Source of the DNA: CAMBDR01 sp046597185
GTDB lineage: Bacteria; Pseudomonadota; Gammaproteobacteria; Burkholderiales; Burkholderiaceae_D
Direction of reading: 5' to 3'
Length of the DNA stretch: 14,765 nt
NCBI GenBank assembly: GCA_046597185.1
Contig: JBKJLF010000540.1
Span: forward strand, 1-14,765
The notes under the pieces were generated by a model. The model did no database searches, had not been told where the DNA came from, and saw only the letters and a list, made by a program, of their open reading frames with translations. The translations under genes and the position numbers were made by a program. Shown one piece after another: positions 1-5,980 of the stretch. The number at the start of each line of letters is the position of its first letter. Positions within the stretch are counted from its first letter, which is position 1.

Positions 1-243
1 CTCTACGGTGTCGGCGGTAAGTTGGTTGCCGTCGTAGTAGTCGCACGCTTTGTCGGCTTCCTTGCGCCAAGCGGGTTGGTGGCGTAGGTCGAACAAGAAT
101 TGTTCTACGCGTTCTCGGGGGAGGGCGGTGTTGCGCAATTCATCAGGGGCGGTGGTGGATGGTTCTTCATTGCCCATGACAATGCCGCCTTGATGATCTT
201 GCGGCATGGTTGCCGAAGTTCGCTGAAAATCACCCGATTGCAT
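1..243 (-). CDS. Phage portal protein, N-terminal fragment
   Basis: This is the first 81 codons of a gene that runs off the left edge. Portal proteins form the dodecameric ring at the capsid vertex through which DNA is packaged and ejected. Two things support the call. First, it comes next after terS and terL in the direction of late transcription, as in P22-like phages. Second, its N-terminal text, W-R-K-E-A-D-K-A-C-D-Y-Y-D-G-N-Q-L near residues 59-74, resembles the opening of P22-type portals, where a W/R-rich helix is followed by a D-x-Y-x-G-x-Q-W/L motif. The ATG at 243 follows an AGGAGA ribosome site about 8 bases upstream. Only the N-terminus is visible, so the family is inferred mainly from order. 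Unlike the other late genes it is not coupled to terL, because a divergent recombinase gene lies between them. Confidence 0.72.
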   Translation of the reverse strand, partial: MQSGDFQRTSATMPQDHQGGIVMGNEEPSTTAPDELRNTALPRERVEQFLFDLRHQPAWRKEADKACDYYDGNQLTADTVE

Positions 244-465
244 GAAACTCTCCTTGAAAGTGAAGGCATTTTCAAGGGGATGATGCTATTTGAGCTTATA
301 AAACCAAGTCCAAAGGAAAATCAATCCGGTTCATTTTGACTTTAGCCTAATGAGACTGAAAAAGTGTGCGGAAAAAGGGGATTTAAAATTCAAATGTACC
401 ATTTAAAATAGACTATTGATGGAGTACTGGCTATAATAGACTACAGCCATTTCAAGGAGTCCATT
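244..465. promoter_or_regulatory. AT-rich divergent control region between portal and recombinase
   Basis: This 222-bp non-coding stretch separates the leftward portal gene from the rightward recombinase gene and is clearly more AT-rich than its surroundings. It holds the portal ribosome site (near 250-256), a degenerate GCTATTTGA element at 285-293, two copies of ATTTAAAAT at 381-389 and 401-409 spaced 20 bp (about two helical turns), two copies of AATAGACTA at 407-415 and 435-443, and the recombinase promoter. The paired repeats straddle the promoter and look like binding sites for a regulator. That role is inferred only. Confidence 0.5.
409..437 (+). promoter_or_regulatory. Sigma70-type promoter of the serine recombinase gene
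   Basis: A perfect -10 box TATAAT lies at 432-437. TAGACT at 409-414 matches four of six bases of the -35 consensus, with the optimal 17-bp spacer. Transcription would begin near 444, giving a leader of about 22 bases that contains the AAGGAG ribosome site at 454-459, six bases before the ATG at 466. The AATAGACTA repeats cover the -35 box and the 3' part of the -10 box, so a bound protein could block the promoter. Confidence 0.55.
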
Positions 466-1086
466 ATGTTTATCCGCGCTTATCTTAGAGCATCCACCGC
501 ACAACAAGATGCGTCTCGCGCCAAGGCCAGCATTGAATCATTCGCTGCCGAACGCGGTTTAACCATCGTCCGGTACTATATGGAAAATGAAAGCGGTGCC
601 TCCTTGAAGCGGCCAGCCTTATTTGAATTGATTGCCGATGCAACCGCAGGCGATATGCTGCTGATCGAACAGGTAGACAGGCTGTCCCGTTTAAATGAAG
701 CCGACTGGAACACACTCAAGCACGCCTTGTCCGCCAAACGCATCAAGGTGGTGGCATTAGATTTGCCAACATCCTGGATCATGGCCCAGCAAGCCGATGA
801 ATTCACCAGTCGCATGTTTGAAGCCATCAATGACATGATGTTGGACATGCTGGCGGCCATCAGCCGCAAAGATTACACGACGCGGCGCGAGCGCTGCCAA
901 CAGGGCATCACCAAGGCGCAAAATCAGGGCAAGTACAAGGGCAGGCAAGAAGATGGGGAACGCAATGAACTCATTCGCAAGCATTTGCAAGCAGGCTTGT
1001 CCACTTGGAGCGAGATTCAGGCTTTGATGGGCTGTAGCCGTGGCACGGTTGCCAAGCAAGCCGGGTATCTGAAGACGCTGGCTTGA
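466..1086 (+). CDS. Serine recombinase (resolvase/invertase family)
   Basis: This 206-residue protein belongs to the small serine recombinases, which cut and rejoin DNA through a phosphoserine link. The N-terminal domain shows Y-L-R-A-S-T with Ser10 as the likely nucleophile and Arg8 beside it, and the conserved D-R-L-S-R motif at 71-75. A long dimerisation helix follows at about 110-140, then a G-K-Y-K-G-R hinge at 155-160. The C-terminus (about 165-203) is a helix-turn-helix with the usual ending S-R-G-T-V-A-K. The size fits Pin/Hin/Tn3-resolvase relatives. It is the only plus-strand gene in the late region and has its own strong promoter and ribosome site. This is the pattern of a moron, a gene that can be expressed in the lysogen independently of the late operon. 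Its DNA target is not evident; I saw no pair of long inverted repeats nearby that would mark an invertible segment. Late leftward transcripts would be antisense to it. Confidence 0.88.
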   Translation: MFIRAYLRASTAQQDASRAKASIESFAAERGLTIVRYYMENESGASLKRPALFELIADATAGDMLLIEQVDRLSRLNEADWNTLKHALSAKRIKVVALDLPTSWIMAQQADEFTSRMFEAINDMMLDMLAAISRKDYTTRRERCQQGITKAQNQGKYKGRQEDGERNELIRKHLQAGLSTWSEIQALMGCSRGTVAKQAGYLKTLA

Positions 1087-1102
1087 CTACACGGGTAGCG
1101 GC

Positions 1103-2563
1103 TTAACCCGCCCGCCAATCATAATCCCGCCTGAAATCAATCATGGGCGCAGGGTTAGGCGGGCAAATCGCATGCCTGAGCATCATCACCCCATACCTTG
1201 TAGCCGCCATCAAATCATCCTGCTTTTTCACCACCTTGCCATCCTTGCGGTGATACATCCGAAATTCAGCAAACCAGTCATTCAGGTTCGAGAACACCTT
1301 AAACTTGCCCGTCTGCATCCGCATCAACATATCCATCAAGCCCGCCTCCACGCTGCTACGGCTTACCTTGGCTTCATCCTCAGTGCCTGTTTCAGGATAC
1401 TGCGCCCGTTCATACAGCATATTCATCCCCGCCGCCCGGTACAGTTCCGCCAATTGCTCCCCGCTACCCTTATCATGCTGTAAGCCATCATGCGGCCACG
1501 CGCCCGGCACCCATGCACCTTGCGCATTCACGCCCGGCGCTTGTTCCGCTGGCGTACTCTCGTACATGCGCAAGCACGCATACACATACACGATGTCGTT
1601 ATCCCTGTCCCAAGCCAGCCACACATGCGCGCTCGGGTGATCCCAGCCAAAATCCGTACCGCGAATCCGGGGCCACAAGTCCGGCAGCGCGAACGGCTCT
1701 ACCAATATCGCCTCATCCGGCAGGGCAAAAATGCGGCCAGAACCGAGCATTGGAATACCCTTGGTGCGCGCATCACGTTCATGCGCCGGATATTTGGCGA
1801 TAATCGCGTCCTTTTCCTCCTGGGTGTAGTGCCCGGCATCATGAATCGTCATCGTGGTAACGTGGCAGCAAGCGTATTTTGGCACCGGATAGAAGCGGTC
1901 AACCGTGGCCGACATGCCTTTTAATGGCGTAAAGGTAACAAACACAATCCCGCGCGTGGCATTGGTCCGGGTAATGCCTTCCATATACAGATCAATATCC
2001 GGTTCTTCATCAAACCAGACCACATCGACGGTATCCGCCTGCCATTTGGTGCGCCCCTGATCGTAAGAATTGAACTTCAGCACCGACACGCCACCCGAAA
2101 TATGCTTGATCGAGACGCTATCCAGCGCATTGGGCACGCCGGATTTCTTCGATGTGCGGATAAATGTGGCCTTCGGAATCGCACCCGTGCCCCATTCCGT
2201 TTCAATCTCCGGCAGGCCAATCAACAGCCGCTGCACGCCTTTGGTGGTCAATTCTGCCGACTCAGAACCCGCCATCGCACGAATAGGATAGGCAAAGCGG
2301 CGGCCTTGCCACCAGTCCGGGTAGCGGCCAGTGAGGTGCATCGCCATTTCATACGCGCCCGCCCAAGTCTTGCCCAGTTGATTACCCGCAGAAAACAGGC
2401 GCTCAGCAAACAGCAACCCGGCCAAATGAAAAGCTATCTGCTTCTCATAGGGCGCGTAATGGGCAAGACGGTTTTCGCTAAGCCGCTTATTCTTCGCCAA
2501 TAGCAACAAGTTTAACGCCTGCTTTTGCGGCATACATTGCAATTGCTCGGTCAAGTTCGTCAT
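1103..2563 (-). CDS. terL: Terminase large subunit
   Basis: This 486-residue ATPase-nuclease motor packages DNA into the procapsid. The ATPase domain shows a Walker A motif S-A-G-N-Q-L-G-K-T at 58-66, a Walker B motif with catalytic acids D-V-V-W-F-D-E-E at 179-186, and a coupling motif F-V-T-F-T-P at 207-212. The RNase H-like nuclease domain begins at R-G-T-D-F-G-W (Asp303), has P-H-D-G near 356-359, and ends with an acidic D-D-L-M-A-A motif near 456. Length and motifs fit headful-type terminases of P22-like phages. The ATG at 2563 has only a weak GAAGAAG ribosome site and lies 77 bp inside terS, so translation is probably coupled. The next ATG (2533) has no ribosome site at all. Confidence 0.93.
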   Translation of the reverse strand: MTNLTEQLQCMPQKQALNLLLLAKNKRLSENRLAHYAPYEKQIAFHLAGLLFAERLFSAGNQLGKTWAGAYEMAMHLTGRYPDWWQGRRFAYPIRAMAGSESAELTTKGVQRLLIGLPEIETEWGTGAIPKATFIRTSKKSGVPNALDSVSIKHISGGVSVLKFNSYDQGRTKWQADTVDVVWFDEEPDIDLYMEGITRTNATRGIVFVTFTPLKGMSATVDRFYPVPKYACCHVTTMTIHDAGHYTQEEKDAIIAKYPAHERDARTKGIPMLGSGRIFALPDEAILVEPFALPDLWPRIRGTDFGWDHPSAHVWLAWDRDNDIVYVYACLRMYESTPAEQAPGVNAQGAWVPGAWPHDGLQHDKGSGEQLAELYRAAGMNMLYERAQYPETGTEDEAKVSRSSVEAGLMDMLMRMQTGKFKVFSNLNDWFAEFRMYHRKDGKVVKKQDDLMAATRYGVMMLRHAICPPNPAPMIDFRRDYDWRAG

Positions 2564-3200
2564 CGGTGGCTTCTTCTATGGCGGAGGGTGCAGCGATATC
2601 GCTGATATTGAAGGCTTGCCGCTCCAGCGCTACCAAATTCTTCATGGCAGTGGATAAATCGCTGATCACCTTGGCATGCGCAGGAATGGAGATAGCACGC
2701 ATCAGGTGGGCGCGGCGCTGGGGTGTTTTGTCGTCTGCGGTCTCTTGATCGATGATGCCTTCCAACTCATCGCGGCTTTGCGCCACATCCACCAACTGGC
2801 CCAGCAACAGCGCCACGATGTCGCGCCCATGGCTGATATCCTGCCGATGGCTGCGCACCACTTGCACCACGGTGGCAACGGCATCGTCCACGATTTCGCG
2901 CTCGGTGCGTGATGCAGCACGTGGCCCAGTGGGTGGCTCGGTGCGCACCGTGGTTCGCACATCGGTACGCACTTGCTCCTGCGTGTGAGGGGTGCGAACT
3001 TGGGTGCGAACCAGCTCACTGCGAACCTGCTGCGCTACCTGTGCGCTCAGATCACGCTGCCAGCCAAACTTCTCGGCGCGCTTCCTGATCGCCGCATCGC
3101 TGATGCCATGCTGCTTGGCAATTTCCCGAATCGACAGCACACCAGTGCGATACAGCCCTTCAATGGCTTCCCAGTCTATCGGGGCTTTTTTCTCGCTCAT
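2487..3200 (-). CDS. terS: Terminase small subunit, DNA-binding
   Basis: This 237-residue protein is predicted to recognise the packaging site and hand the DNA to TerL. Residues about 10-48 form a helix-turn-helix (S-I-R-E-I-A-K-Q-H-G-I-S-D-A-A-I-R-K-R-A) typical of phage small terminases. Residues 59-87 are an unusual run of V-R-T repeats encoded by repeated GTNCGNAC octamers. A helical oligomerisation core follows (about 95-190), then an acidic tail. It directly precedes terL and overlaps it. Its ATG at 3200 overlaps the TGA of the endolysin gene as ATGA, and a GAGGG ribosome site lies just upstream inside that gene. In several headful phages the pac site lies within this gene, and the V-R-T-coding repeats are a good candidate for it here. 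Confidence 0.85.
   Translation of the reverse strand: MSEKKAPIDWEAIEGLYRTGVLSIREIAKQHGISDAAIRKRAEKFGWQRDLSAQVAQQVRSELVRTQVRTPHTQEQVRTDVRTTVRTEPPTGPRAASRTEREIVDDAVATVVQVVRSHRQDISHGRDIVALLLGQLVDVAQSRDELEGIIDQETADDKTPQRRAHLMRAISIPAHAKVISDLSTAMKNLVALERQAFNISDIAAPSAIEEATDDELDRAIAMYAAKAGVKLVAIGEE
2941..3026. repeat. GTNCGNAC octamer cluster inside terS, candidate pac site
   Basis: On the plus strand the octamers are GTGCGCAC (2941-2948), GTTCGCAC (2953-2960), GTACGCAC (2965-2972), then GTGCGAAC (2992-2999), GTGCGAAC (3004-3011) and CTGCGAAC (3019-3026). Start-to-start spacing is 12 bp within the left block and 12 then 15 bp within the right block. The right block is inverted relative to the left around a centre near 2982. 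The repeats encode mostly V-R-T. Their place inside the small-terminase gene, their clustering and their inverted layout fit a packaging recognition site; no experiment is implied. Confidence 0.5.
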
Positions 3201-3886
3201 AGCCAGCCCTCATACTTGGGCATGCGCGCAAACACGCGGGCCGGGTAACGGCTATTGATTTGGGCAAATGACTCAGCATAACCCGAGGCTTTGCGGGTCG
3301 ATTGCGCCACCTGGTGTTCCAAATGACCAAACCAGCGCTGCGGATCACAACCCGGTTGGGCACGGCACAGGTGAATGCGCTTGGCCACGCTGCCAGCACC
3401 GCCGTTATACTGGGCTGCGGCACAAGCCAGCGATTCGAGATTACCTGCCATTAAGGTGCGGCAGTGCTGATCGTTGGCCTTGAGCTTCAGGACAGCGCCA
3501 CGCAACTGGTAGCTAACTTGATAACAATCACGCCAGTTCCAGCCCGCCAGTGATGGGTCGAGCCGTTTGGATTCTTGCAATGCGTCGAAGCGTACCGAAC
3601 CGTTGGCATGGGTGGCGCGGGTAATCTGCCCCAGTCCGCACCCAAGTTCGCGCGAAGTTCGCAGTTGGGCGCGAACCTTCCAGCCGCTTTCTTGTTCGAT
3701 CACTGCCGCAACAAACGCCCTAGGCGCCAGACCGGGCCAGAACTTGTTCAGCTCCAACGACAGTTGCGGCAACAGGCGCGCCGCTTCACCTGGCAACGCT
3801 GATGCGAAAGCAGCGCTCATACCAAACCACAGCGCACCCAATACTGCCAGCAGCACCAGGCCGCCCAACCACGCGGTGCCCTTCAT
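3197..3886 (-). CDS. Endolysin, SLT-type lytic transglycosylase with N-terminal signal or SAR segment
   Basis: This 229-residue protein cleaves the glycan strands of peptidoglycan for host lysis. Residues 5-30 are a hydrophobic, Gly/Ala-rich segment ending in A-S-A, fitting a Sec signal peptide or a signal-arrest-release anchor. The catalytic domain shows V-I-E-Q-E-S-G-W at 62-69 with Glu66 as the likely acid, G-L-G-Q at 84-87 and A-Q-Y-N-G-G at 158-163. These are the three hallmark motifs of soluble lytic transglycosylases. I chose the ATG at 3886 because it overlaps the TGA of the upstream gene as ATGA; in-frame ATGs at 3895 and 3931 would lie further inside that gene. The stop codon likewise overlaps the terS start. 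Lysis genes directly before terS are the usual P22-like order. Confidence 0.85.
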   Translation of the reverse strand: MKGTAWLGGLVLLAVLGALWFGMSAAFASALPGEAARLLPQLSLELNKFWPGLAPRAFVAAVIEQESGWKVRAQLRTSRELGCGLGQITRATHANGSVRFDALQESKRLDPSLAGWNWRDCYQVSYQLRGAVLKLKANDQHCRTLMAGNLESLACAAAQYNGGAGSVAKRIHLCRAQPGCDPQRWFGHLEHQVAQSTRKASGYAESFAQINSRYPARVFARMPKYEGWL

Positions 3887-4209
3887 AATACCCATCCGAG
3901 CACAATAAAGGCAATCAAGCGCACAGCCCAACTGGCTTGGTGAACCGCGTACATCATGGCCGCTGCATGCGGGTCATTGCATTTATCAACAATTCTGGCA
4001 GTGGCTTGCACATCCAGTCCGGGCGACATCATCACCCGCAACCACATAATGGTAATGTCGGCCCAGGCCAGAATGCCCGCCGCCTTCATGCCTTGCATCA
4101 CCTCTGGCAGCGCGGTAAGCTGGGTCAGCCGTTCCATTAAGCCAAAAGCGAGCAAGCTCAGTAGTGCAAATATTAAAGTACGTAACGCCATGCGTTGTAA
4201 CATTTTCAT
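3883..4209 (-). CDS. Small membrane protein, holin candidate
   Basis: This 108-residue protein has three likely membrane segments, at about 7-24, 43-61 and 88-107, with a basic N-terminus (M-K-M-L-Q-R-M-A-L-R). I do not recognise a named family. Its size, membrane topology and translational coupling to the endolysin make a class I holin, which permits or triggers endolysin action, the likeliest role. The ATG at 4209 has an AAAGGC ribosome site about 8 bases upstream. The 12-bp element TGGCTATTTGAT lies some 45 bp upstream of this start. No spanin gene is evident nearby, so outer-membrane disruption may be encoded elsewhere. Confidence 0.6.
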   Translation of the reverse strand: MKMLQRMALRTLIFALLSLLAFGLMERLTQLTALPEVMQGMKAAGILAWADITIMWLRVMMSPGLDVQATARIVDKCNDPHAAAMMYAVHQASWAVRLIAFIVLGWVL

Positions 4210-4251
4210 GTGAAGCCTTTCAATTGAGGGAGCCTCACAGTACGGGCGGCT

Positions 4252-4263
4252 TGGCTATTTGAT
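4252..4263. repeat. TGGCTATTTGAT element, copy upstream of the lysis genes
   Basis: This is one of three exact copies of a 12-bp element (minus strand ATCAAATAGCCA). It lies about 45 bp upstream of the holin-candidate start and overlaps the TAG stop of the preceding gene. The other exact copies are at 7439-7450 and 7739-7750. A phage regulatory site is inferred. Confidence 0.4.
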
Positions 4264-4593
4264 GCCGGGCTTTCTTGGTTTGAAGCTGCCGTTAAACAGA
4301 CTGGTCAGCAGCAAGAAATTGTCTTTCGGCTTGGGTTGCAAAGCGAATGGCCCCCAGCGCGCCTTAAACGTGCGCCCGGTACGGACTATCTTGCCGTGGT
4401 TGTGCAGCGCATGCAGGGCGAAGATGGTTTGCTTATAAGTGAGCTGGGCCTCACTGGCGATATCTCTGGCGGTGCGCCATTCACTGGATTGGTTGACTAC
4501 TTCGAGCACGATGGATCGATAGGTTTTCCGGGGCAGAAAAACGAAGGGGAGAATAAGCTGTGCCGGGTTCAGGCGCGGTTTTGGGGCAGTCAT
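4255..4593 (-). CDS. Small basic protein with winged-helix-like domain
   Basis: This 112-residue protein has no family name I can give. Its middle (about 24-80) reads like a winged helix: a helix (Y-R-S-I-V-L-E-V-V-N), W-R-T-A-R-D-I-A-S-E-A as the first part of a helix-turn-helix, L-T-Y-K-Q-T-I-F-A-L-H-A-L as a recognition helix, then G-K-I-V-R-T-G-R-T-F-K-A-R-W as a beta wing. The ends are Pro/Lys-rich. It sits at the point where phages of this type often encode a late-gene regulator, between the replication and lysis modules, so a role in the late switch is possible but inferred from place and fold only. Confidence 0.6.
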   Translation of the reverse strand: MTAPKPRLNPAQLILPFVFLPRKTYRSIVLEVVNQSSEWRTARDIASEAQLTYKQTIFALHALHNHGKIVRTGRTFKARWGPFALQPKPKDNFLLLTSLFNGSFKPRKPGIK

Positions 4594-4615
4594 CTGGTTA
4601 TCTCGATCAAATCAA

Positions 4616-5005
4616 TCAATTCAATAATTGGATTAGCGGCTTGGCGTTGCGGCTTTCTTCGGCCAGACGCATCACCACGCTGCGGGAATAGTCAATCTCG
4701 TGCTCCTTCACAAAATCCAGCAAGCCAAACAGATAGCCGTCGATGTTGTCGCCCGTCTTGGCGCAATGGCCCAGCATGATCATGGCAAGGCTGGGCTGAT
4801 CCGGCAACCAGGTCATGGTGCCGATTGCACCCGGCAGGAACTCGACTGCCCCCACGAAGGCAAAGCCTTGTGTGCTGCATAGTTCGGACAAGGCTTGTAA
4901 CACGGGTGCGATTTGGCTGTCATAGAAGCGTTCTGCCGCTGTGTTGGCGGGCGCTTCGATTTCTGTTGCCATTTCTATTACTAATGCTGATGGTACGTGG
5001 GTCAT
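4616..5005 (-). CDS. Unknown acidic phage protein
   Basis: This 129-residue protein has no motif I can assign. It looks soluble and acidic, with an N-terminal helix (F-Y-D-S-Q-I-A-P-V-L-Q-A-L-S-E-L), a central segment with strands (F-A-F-V-G-A-V-E-F and G-T-M-T-W-L) and a C-terminal pair of helices. The ATG at 5005 has a clear AGGAGA ribosome site about 9 bases upstream, which supports it as a real gene. It lies in a tight minus-strand run: 19 bases after the zinc-ribbon-like gene and 22 bases before the winged-helix gene. It is not recognisably a Q-type antiterminator. Confidence 0.65.
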   Translation of the reverse strand: MTHVPSALVIEMATEIEAPANTAAERFYDSQIAPVLQALSELCSTQGFAFVGAVEFLPGAIGTMTWLPDQPSLAMIMLGHCAKTGDNIDGYLFGLLDFVKEHEIDYSRSVVMRLAEESRNAKPLIQLLN

Positions 5006-5024
5006 GCGGTATCTCCTGTGTGGT

Positions 5025-5219
5025 CTATCGGGTCAAGCGTTTCAATCGTTCGTTTTCCATCCAAAGCAGCAGCGGCAAGGTTTCGCGCTCTACCCTGGCC
5101 AGCTTTTGCAAGTGCTCATCCAGTATCCATTGCGGTGCCTGCGCCAAGGTTCGCAGTTCGCAGCACTGCGCACCGTGGGTAAAGCGGCCTGCATTGGTTT
5201 GGCAATGGATGCATTTCAT
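5025..5219 (-). CDS. Small Cys-rich phage protein, possible metal binder
   Basis: This 64-residue protein begins M-K-C-I-H-C-Q and has a second pair C-C at 19-20, so a small zinc site is possible. The rest is helical (I-L-D-E-H-L-Q-K-L-A-R-V-E-R-E). I placed the start at 5219 rather than at an upstream in-frame ATG (5249) because the 5219 ATG overlaps the TGA of the preceding gene as ATGA, the arrangement used elsewhere in this operon. The function is unknown. Confidence 0.55.
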   Translation of the reverse strand: MKCIHCQTNAGRFTHGAQCCELRTLAQAPQWILDEHLQKLARVERETLPLLLWMENERLKRLTR

Positions 5220-5980
5220 TCCAGGTCGCCATATTTCGATATACCCCATTCAAATTGCGTCTGCGCCTTGGCTTTTTGCTGCTGCGTGATGCGTTGCGCA
5301 CGTTGGCCTTGCAATTCACGCACCAGATCCATGCGGCGTTTTCGGGTGGCCATCATGCGGCGGATTTTTGCCAGTTGGGCTTGCCCGCTGGCGTCAATCT
5401 TTGCATCAAGGCGCGGCGCTGGCAATAATCCCGCTACTCGTGTGGCCGTTAGCCGTCCGGCGCGTTGCGCTTGCTTGAGGGCGATTTCCCGATGCGTCAC
5501 ATCCTGCCCCAGCGAAACCAACCACTGGGTTGGCAGATATTCCAGCCGCGCCGCAGCCACCAGCCGCAAGTAGGCTTCCAAAAAGGTTTTGCGTGCGCTG
5601 ATTGACCCACTGGCGGCCAGCACGGGCTGGCAAATCGAAAAGGCTTCGGCGGTCTCACTTGTCCACACCACGGTATTCAATTCGCTTTGCGCGCCCAGTG
5701 CGGTGGCCCAGGCTTCCTCGGCACCGGGTCTACCATCGGCCTTTATGGATTTCTCGATCTGGTCGATCAAATCGGCAGGCTTGGGCGGGAACTTACCCGC
5801 TTTGGCATCTTTGCAATGCGCCGACAATGCCATGCGCACGTCTTCCAGGGAGTAGTCCATCATCGCAGAAAAAAACAGGTTCTTGGCAGCACCATTGATG
5901 ACCTTGTTGGCCCCGGAACCGAGCAAGTCATACGCCCCATCCAGCAACGCGGCAAACTGGGTAAATTCACTCTTGAGCAT
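5216..5980 (-). CDS. Phage replication accessory protein, helicase-loader position
   Basis: This is a 254-residue protein from the ATG at 5980, which has a CGAGGTG ribosome site about 8 bases upstream. The upstream in-frame ATGs lie deep in the previous gene and have poorer sites. The N-terminal half contains a helical domain followed by G-K-F-P-P-K-P-A-D-L-I-D-Q-I-E, then G-R-P-G-A-E-E-A-W-A-T-A. This pattern occurs in proteins encoded just after phage replication initiators, including lambda P-like loaders. The C-terminal half is basic and helical (R-R-M-M-A-T-R-K-R-R). No Walker motif is present, so it is not a DnaC-type ATPase. It overlaps the DUF1376 gene by 14 bp and probably works with it in recruiting the host helicase. 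Confidence 0.6.
   Translation of the reverse strand: MLKSEFTQFAALLDGAYDLLGSGANKVINGAAKNLFFSAMMDYSLEDVRMALSAHCKDAKAGKFPPKPADLIDQIEKSIKADGRPGAEEAWATALGAQSELNTVVWTSETAEAFSICQPVLAASGSISARKTFLEAYLRLVAAARLEYLPTQWLVSLGQDVTHREIALKQAQRAGRLTATRVAGLLPAPRLDAKIDASGQAQLAKIRRMMATRKRRMDLVRELQGQRAQRITQQQKAKAQTQFEWGISKYGDLE

Noticed and set aside
100..339. Plus-strand ORF of 79 codons at the left edge
   Set aside because: Antisense to the portal start, which has a strong ribosome site and a recognisable N-terminus.
336..348. TTGACTTTAGCCTAAT, resembling parts of the promoter region at 9916-9942
   Set aside because: The shared parts are differently spaced and there is no fitting -10 box at 17 bp, so it is probably chance in AT-rich DNA.
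1092..1110. Possible terminator between the recombinase and terL (CGGGT and ACCCG)
   Set aside because: Only a 5-bp stem with a long loop and no T-run on either strand.
1490..1924. Plus-strand ORF of 144 codons opposite terL
   Set aside because: Arg/His-rich shadow of a GC-rich coding strand; terL motifs on the other strand are unambiguous.
4941..5573. Plus-strand ORF of 210 codons
   Set aside because: It crosses several minus-strand genes with good starts and ATGA joints, is Arg/Cys-rich and has no ribosome site.
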